Counted from the stretch's first letter, positions 9,476 to 21,983 are shown. The stretch is DNA of 64,000 nt from Mycobacterium parascrofulaceum ATCC BAA-614 (GCF_000164135.1 NZ_GG770554.1:280167-344166), one strand, 5' to 3'. Translations and numbers: made by a program. Notes: generated by a model from the sequence alone, not told the origin.

Positions 9476-9673
9476 CGGGATTAACATAGCCCGCGCCGGG
9501 TCGCGCCGCCGCACCGCCCAGTTGCGCGGCCGGACACCCGAAAATGCCTGGGCACTGCGGGTTACGCGCCCACCCGACCGGTTCGCCGCCGTCCGGCCGG
9601 CGCGGCGATCCCGGTCAGAGCCCGTTCACCGGTTCGTATCCCGATTTCGTGAGCTTCCGTGTAACCTCGCGCC

Positions 9674-10105
9674 ATGCCTGACAGCGATGCGCGGCTGGCG
9701 AGCGACCTGTCGCTGGCGGTCATGCGGCTGGCCCGCCAACTCCGGTTCCGAAACCCGTCGTCTCCGGTGTCGCTGTCCCAGCTGTCGGCGCTGGCGACGC
9801 TGGGCAACGAGGGCCCGATGACGCCCGGCGCGCTGGCGATTCGCGAGCGGGTGCGGCCGCCGTCGATGACCCGCGTGATCGCTTCGCTGGCCGACATGGG
9901 CCTGGTGGACCGCGCCCCGCATCCCATCGACGGCCGGCAGGTTCTGGTGTCGGTCTCCCCGTCCGGCGCCGAGCTGGTCAAGGTGACCCGACGTGCCCGT
10001 CAGGAGTGGCTGGCCAAACGGCTGGCGACGCTGGACAGCGAGCAACGTGACACGCTGCGCAACGCCGCCGACCTGATGTTGGCCCTGGTCGACGAAGGCC
10101 CGTGA
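9674..10105 (+). CDS. MarR-family transcriptional regulator, Rv0880 type
   Basis: A 143-aa winged-helix repressor of the MarR family. The DNA-binding region spans about residues 30-100: [23 protein letters not shown] (helix-turn-helix support), [18 protein letters not shown] (recognition helix) and the wing around [14 protein letters not shown]- and C-terminal helices form the dimer interface. MarR proteins usually respond to small phenolic or lipid effectors and regulate themselves; the 200-base upstream gap is the likely operator region, but no clean palindrome was recognised. The downstream methyltransferase overlaps its stop by four bases (GTGA), so the two are one operon. Confidence 0.93.
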   Translation: MPDSDARLASDLSLAVMRLARQLRFRNPSSPVSLSQLSALATLGNEGPMTPGALAIRERVRPPSMTRVIASLADMGLVDRAPHPIDGRQVLVSVSPSGAELVKVTRRARQEWLAKRLATLDSEQRDTLRNAADLMLALVDEGP

Positions 10106-10935
10106 GCGACGGAACCGACGGCCCTGACGTCCAGGATGTCGACGACCCCGACGACCCCCGCCTCGACGACTTCCGCGACCTGAACAGCGTCGATCGCCGC
10201 CCCGACCTGCCGTCGGGCAAAGGCCTGGTGATCGCCGAAGGCGTCCTGGTCGTCCAGCGCATGCTCGCCTCGCGGTTCACCGCGCACGCCCTGCTGGGGA
10301 CCGATCGCCGGCTCGCCGAGCTGGCGGGCGACCTGGCGGGTCGTGCCGTCCCGTTCTACCGGACCTCCGCCGAGGTCATGGCGCAGGTGGTGGGCTTTCA
10401 CCTCAACCGTGGCGTGCTGGCGGCCGCCCGCCGGGTGCCGGAACCCACGGTGGCCGGTCTGGTGGAGGGCGCCCGGACCGTCGCGGTGCTCGAGGGCGTC
10501 AACGATCACGAGAATCTCGGCTCGATCTTTCGCAACGCCGCCGGGCTGGGCGTGGACGCGGTGGTGTTCGGCAGTGGCTGCGCCGACCCGCTATACCGTC
10601 GCGCCGTCCGCGTCTCGATGGGTCACGCGTTGCTCGTCCCCTACGCCCGCGCCACGGACTGGCCCGCCGAGCTGAAGATGTTGAAACAGAAGGGGTTTCG
10701 GGTGCTGGCGATGACGCCGGACAGCACCGCGTGCGCCCTGCCCGAGGCCATGGCGGCCGCGCGCGACGAACGTATCGCGGTGGTGGTGGGCGCGGAAGGA
10801 CCGGGGTTGACGCCGGCCACCCTCCGCTTGAGCGACGCGCGCGTGCGCATCCCGATGTCGCGCGGAACGGATTCCCTCAACGTCGCCACCGCGGCCGCTC
10901 TGGCTTTCTACGAACGAGCTAGGCTCGGCCCGTGA
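10102..10935 (+). CDS. TrmH/SpoU-family RNA 2'-O-methyltransferase
   Basis: A 277-aa SPOUT-class enzyme that methylates a ribose 2'-OH in rRNA or tRNA using SAM. Motif 1 is [19 protein letters not shown] (Asn and Arg of the knot), motif 2 is [12 protein letters not shown], and motif 3 is [22 protein letters not shown], which forms the trefoil-knot SAM site. An N-terminal substrate-binding domain of about 110 residues precedes the knot. The GTG start at 10102 overlaps the marR stop. The following membrane-protein gene again overlaps by GTGA, so three genes are coupled. Corresponds to Rv0881; the target nucleotide is not evident from sequence. Confidence 0.92.
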   Translation: MSDGTDGPDVQDVDDPDDPRLDDFRDLNSVDRRPDLPSGKGLVIAEGVLVVQRMLASRFTAHALLGTDRRLAELAGDLAGRAVPFYRTSAEVMAQVVGFHLNRGVLAAARRVPEPTVAGLVEGARTVAVLEGVNDHENLGSIFRNAAGLGVDAVVFGSGCADPLYRRAVRVSMGHALLVPYARATDWPAELKMLKQKGFRVLAMTPDSTACALPEAMAAARDERIAVVVGAEGPGLTPATLRLSDARVRIPMSRGTDSLNVATAAALAFYERARLGP

Positions 10936-11204
10936 CCGACGATTCCGCGCCCTGGGCAACGGGTTTGACGGTCGCCGGGTTCGTCGCCGCGGTAACCGGG
11001 GCCGCCATCGTCGTGCTCACCCTGGGTTTGATCCGCGTGCATCCGCTGCTGGCGGTCGCCCTCAACGCCGTCGCGGCCGGCGGGCTGGCGCCCACGCTGT
11101 GGGGTTGGCGGCGCAAGCCGGTGCTGCGTTGGTTCGTGCTCGGCGCGGGAATCGGTGTCGCGGGAGCGTGGCTGGCGTTGCTTGCGCTGACGATCGGGCG
11201 GTAG
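10932..11204 (+). CDS. Small membrane protein (DUF2537, Rv0882 type)
   Basis: A 90-aa protein with three hydrophobic segments: residues 9-32 (GLTVAGFVAAVTGAAIVVLT), 37-56 and 66-88 (WFVLGAGIGVAGAWLALLAL), separated by a short basic loop GWRRKPVLRW. Gene order and size match Rv0882. No function is known. The GTG start overlaps the methyltransferase stop by four bases, making it the last gene of a three-gene operon. The gene downstream is convergent (sepH). Confidence 0.85.
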   Translation: MTDDSAPWATGLTVAGFVAAVTGAAIVVLTLGLIRVHPLLAVALNAVAAGGLAPTLWGWRRKPVLRWFVLGAGIGVAGAWLALLALTIGR

Positions 11205-11230
11205 CGGCGCGGCGGGTCGCCACCAGCCGG

Positions 11231-12010
11231 CTAGCGTTGGCCGCCCGAGCGCACCCCGAGCAGCACGTCCTCCCAGGCCGGGATGACCGGCTTGCCCCGT
11301 CGGGTGTGTACCGGCTGCTCTTGCGGGGCGGGCTGCTCTTGCGGCGGCGCGGCCGCGGCGGTGGGCTTCACCGGCTCCTCGAAGTCGACGTGGGCCACCC
11401 GGGCGAGGGGTCGCAGCGGACGGTCGAAGTTCGGGTCGGTCAACTCCTTGGCGGCGTCGTCGATGGCCGTGACCGTCCCGCCGTGTGCGCCGGGGGCGAA
11501 GCAGAAGTGCGCGATGTTGTCCGAGCGGCCGGCCTTCCACGCCAGCTGCACGGTCCAGCGGCTGTCCTCGTTGCGCCAGGCGTCCCAGCTGAGCCTGTCC
11601 GGTTCCAGGCCGCGCTTCACCAGGGCGGCGCTCACGGTTTCGAGCAGGGTGAGCACCGCGGGGCCGTCGGCGAGCACCGGGTGCGCGGCCGTTGCCAACT
11701 CCGCGGCGCGGGCCCGTTCCAGCAACACCGGGTGCGCGAAGCGGCGGACCCGCGAGATGTCGGAGCCCGACGCCGCGGCCACCTGCTCGACGGACGCGCC
11801 GGCCCGGATCTTCGCCTGGATTTCCTTGGGGCTCAGCATGTTGGTGACCTGGATGTCGAGCTGAGGTTGCTCCACCGGCGTCATTTCACCGCGCACCGCG
11901 GCCTTCAGCTGATCGTCGACGACGAGCTTGAACGGTTCGGCCGGATCGCCGGTCTCGCAGATGATGTGTTTGCCGTCGGAATCGACCCCAACCATTTTGA
12001 GTTCCCGCAT
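11231..12010 (-). CDS. sepH: Cell-division regulator SepH (DUF3071)
   Basis: A 259-aa actinobacterial protein that binds FtsZ and promotes its assembly at septa, as shown for the Streptomyces and Mycobacterium homologues. The N-terminal DUF3071 domain begins MRELKMVGVDSDGKHIIC. An internal helix-turn-helix-like segment follows (SPKEIQAKIRAGASVEQVAAASG, residues about 62-84), continuing SDISRVRRFAHPVL. The C-terminal third is Pro/Gln-rich and disordered (PPQEQPAPQEQPVH) and ends in a conserved tail VIPAWEDVLLG. ATG 12010 follows GGAGAAGCC; the open frame upstream to 12097 is unsupported. Corresponds to Rv0883c. Confidence 0.93.
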   Translation of the reverse strand: MRELKMVGVDSDGKHIICETGDPAEPFKLVVDDQLKAAVRGEMTPVEQPQLDIQVTNMLSPKEIQAKIRAGASVEQVAAASGSDISRVRRFAHPVLLERARAAELATAAHPVLADGPAVLTLLETVSAALVKRGLEPDRLSWDAWRNEDSRWTVQLAWKAGRSDNIAHFCFAPGAHGGTVTAIDDAAKELTDPNFDRPLRPLARVAHVDFEEPVKPTAAAAPPQEQPAPQEQPVHTRRGKPVIPAWEDVLLGVRSGGQR

Positions 12011-12127
12011 GGCTTCTCCTCGCAGGCTCCGTGCAGGTCGACGGACCCGTCTCGTGCGCACTCTAGTGCAGCTAACGCCCATCACCGGTGCTGACACGCT
12101 GGGCGGTTGCGTGCTGATTGCGAGGCG

Positions 12128-14517
<2,390 letters not shown>

Positions 14518-14537
14518 GTCCGCACGGATAACCGCCT

Positions 14538-16229
14538 ATGCCGCACGTTATTACCCAGTCGTGCTGTAACGACGGGTCCTGCGTTTTCGCGTGCCCGGTG
14601 AACTGCATTCACCCCACGCCCGACGAGCCCGGCTTCGCCACCTCGGAGATGCTCTACATCGACCCGGTGGCGTGCGTGGATTGCGGCGCCTGCGTGAGCG
14701 CCTGCCCCGTCGGCGCGATCGCGCCGGACACGCGGCTGGACAGCAAACAGTTGCCGTTCGTCGAGATCAACGCGTCCTTCTACCCGGAGCGGCCCGAGGG
14801 CGAGAAGGTGCCGCCGACGTCGAAGCTGGCCCCGGTGATTCCGGCCGCCCAGGTGCGCGCCCGCCGCCAGCCGCTGACCGTGGCCATCGTCGGGTCGGGG
14901 CCGGCGGCGATGTATGCGGCCGACGAACTGCTCACTCAGCACGGCGTGCGGGTCAATGTCTTCGAAAAGCTGCCCACCCCGTACGGGTTGGTGCGCGCCG
15001 GGGTTGCGCCCGATCACCAGAACACCAAACGGGTCACCAAGCTGTTCGACCGGGTCGCCGGTCATCGCCACTTCCGGTTCTTTCTCAACGTCGAGGTCGG
15101 CAGGCACCTGAGTCACGCCGATCTGCTCGCCCACCACCACGCCGTCCTGTACGCCGTCGGCGCCCCCGACGACCGTCGCCTGCAGATCGAGGGCATGGGT
15201 CTGCCGGGCACCGGAACCGCCACCGAATTCGTGGCGTGGATCAACGGCCACCCCGACTTCGCCGACCTGCCAGTCGATCTCAGCCACGAGCGGGTGGTGA
15301 TCGTCGGCAACGGCAACGTCGCCCTCGACGTCGCCCGGGTGCTCACCGCGAATCCGGATGACCTGGCCCGTACCGACATCTCCGATCGCGCGCTGGCGGC
15401 GTTTCGCGGGTCCGCGGTCCGCGAAGTGGTGGTCGCCGCGCGGCGCGGCCCCGCGCAGTCCGCGTTCACCCTGCCCGAACTCATCGGGCTCACCGGCTCG
15501 TCGGAAGTCGTGCTCAGCGCGGCCGACCATGAACTGGTAGCGGCCGACCTCGCTAGCGGGACCGACGGCCTGACCAAGCGCAAGCTGGAAATCCTGGGCG
15601 ACCTCGGTGACGACTCGGCGCCGGGAGGTGGGCGTCCACGGGTCAGGCTGGCCTATCGGCTCACCCCGAATCGCGTGCTGGGTGAGCAACGCGCCACCGG
15701 CGTGGAATTCGCCGTCACCGGCACCGACGAGCTGTGCCGACTGGACGCCGGCCTGGTGTTGACGTCGATTGGTTACCGCGGCAAGCCGATTCGCGACCTA
15801 CCGTTCGACGAATCGGCCGCCGTCGTTCCCAACGACGGCGGCCGGGTCGTCGATCCCGACTCGGGGGAGCCGGTGTCCGGCGCGTACGTCGCGGGCTGGA
15901 TCAAGCGCGGGCCGAGCGGATTCATCGGCACGAACAAATCCTGCTCCCTGCAAACGGTTCAGGCTCTGGTGGCGGACTTCAACGCCGGCAGGCTCAGCGA
16001 TCCGGTGTCGAAGCCGGAGTCGCTGGCCAAGCTGGTCCAGGCCCGGCAGCCCGACGCCGTCGACGCCCGGGGGTGGCGGGCGATCGACGCCGCCGAGGTC
16101 GCGCGCGGGAGCAACGACGGCCGGCCGCGGAACAAATTCACCGAGGTCGCCGACATGCTCGCCGCCGCCGCCACCGCCGAGCCGGCCCCGTCGCCGCGAC
16201 GCGGGCTGCTGGACCGGCTGCTCGGCTAA
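14538..16229 (+). CDS. fprB: NADPH-ferredoxin reductase FprB with ferredoxin domain
   Basis: A 563-aa fusion of an N-terminal ferredoxin and an adrenodoxin-reductase-like flavoprotein. Residues 1-60 hold a Cys-rich cluster-binding module: CCNDGSCVFACPVNC and CVDCGACVSACPVGA. From about residue 112 the FAD-binding motif VAIVGSGPAAMYAADELL is seen, then PYGLVRAGVAPDHQNTK and the NADP-binding region VVIVGNGNVALDVARVL. GTNKSCSLQTVQALV is the conserved C-terminal FAD contact. It transfers electrons from NADPH to ferredoxins or P450/oxygenase partners. It follows the diiron oxygenase closely on the same strand. Corresponds to Rv0886. Its stop overlaps the convergent glyoxalase gene by four bases. 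Confidence 0.95.
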   Translation: MPHVITQSCCNDGSCVFACPVNCIHPTPDEPGFATSEMLYIDPVACVDCGACVSACPVGAIAPDTRLDSKQLPFVEINASFYPERPEGEKVPPTSKLAPVIPAAQVRARRQPLTVAIVGSGPAAMYAADELLTQHGVRVNVFEKLPTPYGLVRAGVAPDHQNTKRVTKLFDRVAGHRHFRFFLNVEVGRHLSHADLLAHHHAVLYAVGAPDDRRLQIEGMGLPGTGTATEFVAWINGHPDFADLPVDLSHERVVIVGNGNVALDVARVLTANPDDLARTDISDRALAAFRGSAVREVVVAARRGPAQSAFTLPELIGLTGSSEVVLSAADHELVAADLASGTDGLTKRKLEILGDLGDDSAPGGGRPRVRLAYRLTPNRVLGEQRATGVEFAVTGTDELCRLDAGLVLTSIGYRGKPIRDLPFDESAAVVPNDGGRVVDPDSGEPVSGAYVAGWIKRGPSGFIGTNKSCSLQTVQALVADFNAGRLSDPVSKPESLAKLVQARQPDAVDARGWRAIDAAEVARGSNDGRPRNKFTEVADMLAAAATAEPAPSPRRGLLDRLLG

Positions 16230-16681
16230 CTCACCTGCCCCGCCATCGCGGCCTGGATCTCGTCGTAGCCGACCTCGCGGACCGGCCGCCCCATCGACCA
16301 TTGGTGGCCGAACGGATCGGCGACCACGCCGTAGCGGTCGCCCCAGAACTGATCGTCCAGCGGGGCGACCACGGTGGCGCCGGCGTCGACCGCGCGCTGG
16401 AACTTGGCATCGACGTCGGTGACCGTCAGGTGGATGGTGACCGGAGTGCCGCCCAACGACGTGGGCGTCATCGACTTGCCGCCGCACATCTCGGGGAAAT
16501 CATCGTTGAGCATCACCAAAGAGCCGTTGATGCGCAGCGCGGCGTGGACGAGTTTCCCGTCGGGGCGGGGCACCCGGCCCAGCTCCTCGGCGCCGAACGC
16601 CTTGCCATAGAAGTCGATTGCGGCGGCGGCGTCGTCGACCACCAGGTGCGGGGACAGGGCGGGCTCGAAGTTGAGCGCCAT
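16226..16681 (-). CDS. PhnB-like glyoxalase/VOC family protein, Rv0887c type
   Basis: A 151-aa vicinal-oxygen-chelate fold protein related to PhnB/bleomycin-resistance proteins. Paired beta-alpha-beta-beta-beta modules are seen: [20 protein letters not shown] with FGAEELGRV, and [20 protein letters not shown] with [12 protein letters not shown]. Metal ligands cannot be assigned with certainty. Function unknown. The ATG at 16681 (MALNFEPA) is chosen over the longer frame because the fold starts at once; AAAGAGAA lies upstream. Convergent with fprB, overlapping by four bases. Confidence 0.88.
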   Translation of the reverse strand: MALNFEPALSPHLVVDDAAAAIDFYGKAFGAEELGRVPRPDGKLVHAALRINGSLVMLNDDFPEMCGGKSMTPTSLGGTPVTIHLTVTDVDAKFQRAVDAGATVVAPLDDQFWGDRYGVVADPFGHQWSMGRPVREVGYDEIQAAMAGQVS

Positions 16682-16812
16682 GGTGTTCTCTTTGCTGTCG
16701 GTTCCCAGGCCGGCCCGGGCCGGGCGGGCTCGCGAGTTATGACTGCGCCCGCGACGAAAACTCATCGCGGCGACACTCATTCAATCGCGGGGCACCGACA
16801 AGAAGACCGCCG

Positions 16813-17934
16813 TCAGGCGTGGGTGAGGCTGCGGTCCCAGCCTTCGACCGATTCGGGGCTGCGCGGGGCCGGCCCCACGTAGATGGCCGATGGGCGCACC
16901 AGCTTCCCGAGCCGCTTCTGCTCCAGGATGTGCGCACACCAGCCCGCGGTGCGGCCGCAGGTGAACATTGCCGGCATCATGTTGGCGGGGACCTGGGCGA
17001 AGTCCAGGATCACCGCCGCCCAGAACTCGACGTTGGTCTCGATGGCCCGGTCCGGTCGGCGCTCGCGCAGCTCGGTCAGGGCGGCCTGCTCCAGCGCCAC
17101 CGCAACTTCGTGGCGCGGCGCGCTCAACCGCTCGGCCGTCGCGCGCAGGACCCGCGCCCGCGGGTCCTCGGCCCGGTAGACCCGGTGCCCGAAGCCCATC
17201 AGCTTGTCGCCGCTGTCCAGGATCTTTTTCACCAGCGCGCGGGCGTCGCCGGTGCGCTCGACCTCTTCGATCATCGGCAGCACCCGCGCCGGCGCTCCGC
17301 CGTGCAGCGGCCCGCTCATCGCCCCGATCGCCCCGGACAACGCAGCGGCGACGTCGGCCCCGGTCGAGGCGATCACCCGGGCGGTGAACGTCGAGGCGTT
17401 CATGCCGTGCTCGGCGGCCGAGACCCAGTAGGCGTCAATCGCCTCGACATGCCGCGGGTCCGGCTCGCCCTGCCAGCGGGTCATGAAACGGGCTGTGACG
17501 GTGGAGCATTCGTCGATGACCCGCTGCGGCACCGCGGGCTGGTAGATGCCGCGCGCGGACTGGGCGACGTAGGACAGCGCCATCACCGAGGCCCGGGCAA
17601 GCTGGTCGCGGGCGGTGCCGTCGTCGGTGTCGAGCAGGGGCTTGTACCCCCAGATCGGGGCCAGCATCGCCAGGCCGGCCTGGACGTCGACGCGCACGTC
17701 GCCGGTGTGGATGGGCAGCGGGAACGGTTCGGCGGGCGGCAGGCCCTGGCCGAACTTCCCGTCGACCAGCAGGCCCCAGACGTCACCGAAGGTGACCTGC
17801 TGATCCACCAGGTCTTGGATGTCGACGCCGCGGTACCGCAGCGCGCCGCCGTCTTTATCCGGTTCGGCGATCTCGGTGGTGAAGGCGACGACGCCTTCAA
17901 GGCCGGGGACAAAGTCTTCGGGGACCACAGTCAT
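16813..17934 (-). CDS. citA: Citrate synthase CitA (second citrate synthase)
   Basis: A 373-aa type II-like citrate synthase condensing acetyl-CoA and oxaloacetate. Recognisable blocks are [33 protein letters not shown] (first active-site His region), [19 protein letters not shown] (second His), [18 protein letters not shown] (third His) and [16 protein letters not shown] with the catalytic Asp nearby. It is the smaller paralogue beside gltA2, as in M. tuberculosis Rv0889c, and is often called secondary. ATG at 17934; the open frame running on to 18717 is the antisense of pdxH. It is divergent from pdxH across 72 bases that contain a strong palindrome. Confidence 0.95.
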   Translation of the reverse strand: MTVVPEDFVPGLEGVVAFTTEIAEPDKDGGALRYRGVDIQDLVDQQVTFGDVWGLLVDGKFGQGLPPAEPFPLPIHTGDVRVDVQAGLAMLAPIWGYKPLLDTDDGTARDQLARASVMALSYVAQSARGIYQPAVPQRVIDECSTVTARFMTRWQGEPDPRHVEAIDAYWVSAAEHGMNASTFTARVIASTGADVAAALSGAIGAMSGPLHGGAPARVLPMIEEVERTGDARALVKKILDSGDKLMGFGHRVYRAEDPRARVLRATAERLSAPRHEVAVALEQAALTELRERRPDRAIETNVEFWAAVILDFAQVPANMMPAMFTCGRTAGWCAHILEQKRLGKLVRPSAIYVGPAPRSPESVEGWDRSLTHA

Positions 17935-17968
17935 ACCGAAAATTCTCGCACCCCAGCCTCCGGCCGAC

Positions 17969-17998
17969 GCTACCGGCCGGTAGCAAGCCCCGGTAGCG
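17969..17998. promoter_or_regulatory. Palindrome in the citA-pdxH divergent promoter
   Basis: GCTACCGGCCGGTAGC is a perfect 16-bp palindrome at 17969-17984. A third half-site, CCGGTAGCG, follows at 17990-17998, only eight bases before the pdxH ATG. Two facing and one repeated half-site between divergent starts suggest a shared operator. The regulator is unknown. Confidence 0.5.
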
Positions 17999-18006
17999 TT
18001 GGCGCG

Positions 18007-18666
18007 ATGGCCGGACCAGACCGTGAGCACCTGCAGAGAATGCGCGTGGAGTACGGATCGGTGGAAAAGGACGGCAGTCCGGATCTCGACGCGGATTGGC
18101 TCGACGATGGCTGGGTTGCCTTGCTGCGCAAATGGATCGACGACGCGGAGGGCTCGGGCGTCGCCGAACCCAACGCCATGGTGCTGGCCACCGTCGCCGA
18201 CGGCAGGCCGACGAGCCGGACGGTGCTGTGCAAGAGCGTGGACGAGTCGGGAATCACATTTTTCACCAACTACGACTCGGCCAAGGGCGCCGACCTGGCG
18301 GTGACGCCGTACGCGTCGGTGACCTTTCCCTGGTACCTGCTGGGTCGGCAGGTGCACATCCGCGGCGCGGTGAGCAAGGTCACTGAAGAGGTCACCGAGG
18401 ACTACTGGTCCAAGCGGCCGCGCGGCTCGCAGCTGGGGGCGTGGGCGTCGCAGCAGTCGCGTCCGATCGCCTCGCGCGCGGCACTGCTCGACCAGCTGGC
18501 CGAGGTGACCGCGCGCTTCGCCGACAGCGAGCAGGTCCCGGTGCCACCGGGGTGGGGCGGCTACCTGCTCGCCCCGGAGGAGGTCGAATTCTGGCAGGGG
18601 CGGGAGAACCGGTTGCATAACCGGATCCGGGTCATCGGCGGTCGGGTCGAGCGCCTGCAGCCCTGA
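18007..18666 (+). CDS. pdxH: Pyridoxamine 5'-phosphate oxidase PdxH
   Basis: An FMN-dependent enzyme that oxidises pyridoxine or pyridoxamine 5'-phosphate to pyridoxal 5'-phosphate. It has 219 aa with the full family architecture: N-terminal [15 protein letters not shown]-binding [57 protein letters not shown], and the C-terminal signature [14 protein letters not shown], which holds substrate and FMN phosphate contacts. In M. tuberculosis pdxH lies elsewhere (Rv2607), so its place between the two citrate synthases differs from that species. The short divergent promoter shared with citA suggests joint control. Confidence 0.97.
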   Translation: MAGPDREHLQRMRVEYGSVEKDGSPDLDADWLDDGWVALLRKWIDDAEGSGVAEPNAMVLATVADGRPTSRTVLCKSVDESGITFFTNYDSAKGADLAVTPYASVTFPWYLLGRQVHIRGAVSKVTEEVTEDYWSKRPRGSQLGAWASQQSRPIASRAALLDQLAEVTARFADSEQVPVPPGWGGYLLAPEEVEFWQGRENRLHNRIRVIGGRVERLQP

Positions 18667-18770
18667 CCTTGACCCGACCCCGGGCAGGCACGCGAACGCA
18701 ACAACGACTACCTTCACCTATAAGCACCTAGTCAGGGCAGCCATACCAGCCAGAGCGCAAAGGGGTTCTC

Positions 18771-20063
18771 GTGGCCGACACCGACGACACCGCAACTCTG
18801 AAGTACCCGGGGGGCGAAATCGACCTGGAGATCACGCCAGCCACCGAAGGGGCTGATGGGATTGCGCTGGGCTCGCTGTTGTCCAAGACCGGCTACACGA
18901 CGTTCGACAACGGGTTCGTCAACACCGCCGCCTGCAAGAGCTCCATCACCTACATCGACGGTGACGCCGGAATCCTGCGCTACCGCGGCTACCCGATCGA
19001 GCAACTCGCCGAGAAATCCACCTTCATCGAGGTGAGCTACCTGCTGATCTACGGCGAGCTGCCGAACAAGGACCAGCTCGCCGAGTTCACCAAGCGGATC
19101 CAGCTGCACACCATGCTGCACGAGGACCTGAAGCGCTTCTTCGACGGCTTCCCGCCCAACGCCCATCCGATGCCGGTGTTGTCCAGCGTGGTGAACGCGT
19201 TGAGCGCGTACTACCCGGACTCGCTGGACCCGATGGACAGTGAGCAAGTCGAGTTGTCGACGACACGTCTGCTCGCGAAACTGCCCACCATCGCCGCCTA
19301 CGCGTACAAGAAGTCGATCGGTCAGCCGTTCCTCTACCCAAACAACTCGCTCTCGCTGGTGGAGAACTTCCTCTGGATGACCTTCGGGCTGCCGGCCGAG
19401 CCGTACCATGCCGACCCGGAAGTGGTGCGAGCTCTCGACATGCTGTTCATCCTGCATGCCGACCACGAGCAGAACTGCTCGACGTCCACGGTGCGCCTGG
19501 TGGGATCGTCGCGGGCCAACCTGTTCACCTCGATCTCCGGGGGCATCAACGCGCTGTGGGGCCCGCTGCACGGCGGCGCCAACCAGGCCGTGCTCGAGAT
19601 GCTCGAGCAGATCCGCGAAAGTGGCGACGACGTCAGCGAGTTCGTGCGCAAGGTGAAGAACCGCGAAGAGGGCGTCAAGCTGATGGGCTTCGGCCACCGG
19701 GTCTACAAGAACTACGACCCCCGCGCCCGCATCGTCAAGGAGCAGGCCGACAAGATCCTGGCCAAGCTCGGGGGAGACCCGCTGCTGGACATCGCCAAGG
19801 AGCTGGAAGAGGCGGCGCTGACCGACGACTACTTCGTCGAGCGCAAGCTCTACCCGAACGTCGACTTCTACACCGGGCTGATCTATCGCGCGCTCGGCTT
19901 CCCGGTGCGCATGTTCACCGTGCTGTTCGCGCTGGGCCGACTGCCGGGCTGGATCGCGCACTGGCGTGAGATGCACGACGAGGGCGACAGCAAGATCGGC
20001 CGTCCGCGCCAGATCTACACCGGCTACACCGAGCGCGACTACACCACCATCGACGCGCGGTAG
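18771..20063 (+). CDS. gltA2: Citrate synthase GltA2 (main TCA enzyme)
   Basis: A 430-aa type II (hexameric, Gram-negative-like) citrate synthase and the usual principal enzyme in mycobacteria (Rv0896). An N-terminal domain of about 50 residues ([12 protein letters not shown]) precedes the catalytic core. Active-site regions are [20 protein letters not shown] (His), [16 protein letters not shown] (His), [19 protein letters not shown] (His) and [16 protein letters not shown] (Asp nearby). The GTG at 18771 follows AAAGGGG at good spacing. A -10-like TATAAG is present upstream near 18720. It is transcribed like pdxH but separated by 104 bases with its own promoter signals. Confidence 0.97.
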   Translation: MADTDDTATLKYPGGEIDLEITPATEGADGIALGSLLSKTGYTTFDNGFVNTAACKSSITYIDGDAGILRYRGYPIEQLAEKSTFIEVSYLLIYGELPNKDQLAEFTKRIQLHTMLHEDLKRFFDGFPPNAHPMPVLSSVVNALSAYYPDSLDPMDSEQVELSTTRLLAKLPTIAAYAYKKSIGQPFLYPNNSLSLVENFLWMTFGLPAEPYHADPEVVRALDMLFILHADHEQNCSTSTVRLVGSSRANLFTSISGGINALWGPLHGGANQAVLEMLEQIRESGDDVSEFVRKVKNREEGVKLMGFGHRVYKNYDPRARIVKEQADKILAKLGGDPLLDIAKELEEAALTDDYFVERKLYPNVDFYTGLIYRALGFPVRMFTVLFALGRLPGWIAHWREMHDEGDSKIGRPRQIYTGYTERDYTTIDAR

Positions 20064-20157
20064 CGCTGCGGACCTGACCTTCCGCGCGTGGGCGTGCGCG
20101 TCTGCACGGCGACACGCGGGAAATCGCGTACAACTCCGCAGCCTCGCCGGCGGTCGC

Positions 20158-21723
20158 TCACAGCGAGGCCAGCACCGCCATGGCGGCGTTGTGCCCGCCG
20201 ATGCCCGACACGGCACCGCCGCGGCGGGCGCCGGAGCCGCACAGCATGATCCGCTCGTGCGCGGTGGCCACACCCCATCGCCGCGCCGCGGTGTCCAACG
20301 GGTCGTCGTCGTCCGCGAACGGCCACGACAATCCGCCGTGGAAGATGTTGCCCGCGGTCATCCCCAGCCTGCGGTGCAGGTCCAGGGTGGTCGTCGTCTC
20401 GAGGCACGGCCGGCCCTCGGCGTCGCTCATCAGCACGTCCTGAATCGGTTCGGCGAGAACGGAATTCAGCGATGCCAGCACCGCGTCGGTGAGCCGGTCA
20501 CGCAGGGCGCCGGAGTATGTGCCGTCGAACAACGAGTGCGGGGTGTGCAGGCCGAACACCGTCATGGTGTGGGCGCCCGACTCGCGCAGGGCGGGCGACA
20601 GGATGCTCGGGTCGGTCAGCGAATGGCAATAGGCCTCGCAGGGCAGCGGATTCGGGATCTGCCCGGCGGCCGCGTGGGCATACCCGCTGTCCAGTTGGGT
20701 CCAGGACTCGTTGACGTGGAACGTTCCGGCGAAGGCCTGCTCGGGTGTAACGCCGGCGTCGCGCAGTCGCGGCAGGCGCCGCAGCACCATGTTCACCTTG
20801 ACCTGCGCGCCCTGCGCGGGGGTCGGCGGTCGTTCGCCGAGCAGGCCGGCCAGTGCCGACGGTGTCACCCCGGCGAGGACGAACCGGGCGCGGAGCGTGC
20901 GCTCGTCGTCGCGGACGCGGTAACGCACCCCGCCGTCCGGGTCGACGGCGTAAACCTCTGCGCGGGTGGTGATTTGGGCGCCGTGGCGAACCGCGGCGGC
21001 CGCCAGGGCCTCGGTCAGCGCGCCCATCCCGCCGACGGGGACGTCCCAGTCGCCGGTCCCGCCGCCGAGCACGTGATACAGAAAGCAGACGTTCTGGATC
21101 AGCGACGGGTCGCCGAGGCGGGCGAACGTCCCGATCAGGGCGTCCGTCGCCATGACGCCGCGCACGACGTCGTTGCCGACGGCGGCGGTGATGGCGTGCC
21201 CGATCGGCTCGTCGATCAACGCGTGCCACGCGGAGGTCGCCTCGCCGCTTCTCCCGACGTGTCGGCGGGCCTGCTCGCGGGTGCGCAGCGGTTCCAGCAG
21301 CGTCGGCCACAGCCGTTGGGTCACCAGCCGGCAGCGTTGGTAGAAGGCGGCGAACCCCTGCTCGTCGGGGGCGGCGCCGATCGCGGCGAACGTGTGACCG
21401 GCCGCCCCGATCAGGAGCCCGTGGCGGCCAGCGGTGGCGGGGTCGGGCGTGTACGACGAATACGGTCGCCGGGCCACCCGCACCGCGGCGCCCAGGTCGT
21501 CGACGATGCGCGGTGGCAACAAGCTGACCAGGTACGAGTACCGCGACAGCCGGACGTCGACGCCCTCGAAGGCACGTGCCGAGACGGCGGCCCCGCCGAC
21601 GTGTGCCAGCCGCTCCAGCACCAGCACCCGAAGCCCCGCCCGGGCCAGGTACGCCGCCGCCACCAGGCCGTTGTGACCGCCACCTATGACGACGGCGTCG
21701 ACATCCGCCGCGTGTTGGCTCAG
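20158..21723 (-). CDS. Phytoene-desaturase-like FAD oxidoreductase, apparent CTG start
   Basis: A 521-aa flavoprotein of the CrtI/amine-oxidase superfamily (Rv0897c type). The N-terminal dinucleotide motif [20 protein letters not shown] lies upstream of any ATG, GTG or TTG in this frame. Working back from it, the only start-like codon before an in-frame stop is CTG at 21723-21721, which forms CTGA with the stop of the upstream gene. Other landmarks are the FAD-contact region near the C-terminus ([17 protein letters not shown]) and [19 protein letters not shown]. The substrate is unknown; isoprenoid or lipid desaturation or isomerisation is plausible. The unusual start could be real, or reflect a sequencing error. 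It forms an operon with the DUF2630 gene. Confidence 0.88.
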   Translation of the reverse strand: MSQHAADVDAVVIGGGHNGLVAAAYLARAGLRVLVLERLAHVGGAAVSARAFEGVDVRLSRYSYLVSLLPPRIVDDLGAAVRVARRPYSSYTPDPATAGRHGLLIGAAGHTFAAIGAAPDEQGFAAFYQRCRLVTQRLWPTLLEPLRTREQARRHVGRSGEATSAWHALIDEPIGHAITAAVGNDVVRGVMATDALIGTFARLGDPSLIQNVCFLYHVLGGGTGDWDVPVGGMGALTEALAAAAVRHGAQITTRAEVYAVDPDGGVRYRVRDDERTLRARFVLAGVTPSALAGLLGERPPTPAQGAQVKVNMVLRRLPRLRDAGVTPEQAFAGTFHVNESWTQLDSGYAHAAAGQIPNPLPCEAYCHSLTDPSILSPALRESGAHTMTVFGLHTPHSLFDGTYSGALRDRLTDAVLASLNSVLAEPIQDVLMSDAEGRPCLETTTTLDLHRRLGMTAGNIFHGGLSWPFADDDDPLDTAARRWGVATAHERIMLCGSGARRGGAVSGIGGHNAAMAVLASL

Positions 21724-21983
21724 TTCAGGTAGCCCTCGACCTCGTCGGGCGGGCGCACCTCGGCCTCGCGCGGGTCACCGCCGCTGTCCCGCAGCGCCCG
21801 GCGCTGCCGCAGCAGGTCCCAACACTGGTCGAGCTCGACTTCCAGCCGCCGCAGCCGATCGTGCTCCTCCGATTCGGAGATGTCGCGCTGTTGCAGCTGC
21901 TCCCGCAGGGCTTTCTCCTCGGCGACCAGGCCGCGGATGTGTGCCAGGGTTTCGCTGTCCGTCGGTTTCTTGCCGTTGGCCAT
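21720..21983 (-). CDS. DUF2630 small helical protein, Rv0898c type
   Basis: An 87-aa, highly charged, probably all-helical protein. The central region LVAEEKALREQLQQRDISES then EEHDRLRRLEVELDQCWDLL has heptad character, suggesting a coiled coil. It matches DUF2630 (Rv0898c) in size and start MANGKKPTDSETLAHI. The C-terminal part is acidic ([15 protein letters not shown]). No function is known. Its TGA overlaps the putative CTG start of the desaturase-like gene, so the pair is expected to be coupled. In M. tuberculosis the ompATb operon follows, but here prrB lies immediately upstream. Confidence 0.9.
   Translation of the reverse strand: MANGKKPTDSETLAHIRGLVAEEKALREQLQQRDISESEEHDRLRRLEVELDQCWDLLRQRRALRDSGGDPREAEVRPPDEVEGYLN

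Noticed and set aside
16813..18717. Extension of citA upstream to 18717
   Set aside because: The added 260 codons are antisense to pdxH; CitA begins MTVVPEDF at 17934.
20064..20157. Terminator between gltA2 and the desaturase-like gene
   Set aside because: CCGCGCGTG/CACGCGG can pair, but over a long loop and with mismatches; too weak to list.
18732..20273. Long minus-strand open frame (513 aa) antisense to gltA2
   Set aside because: It is the mirror of GC-rich codons in gltA2, Arg/Val/Gly-rich with no family features.
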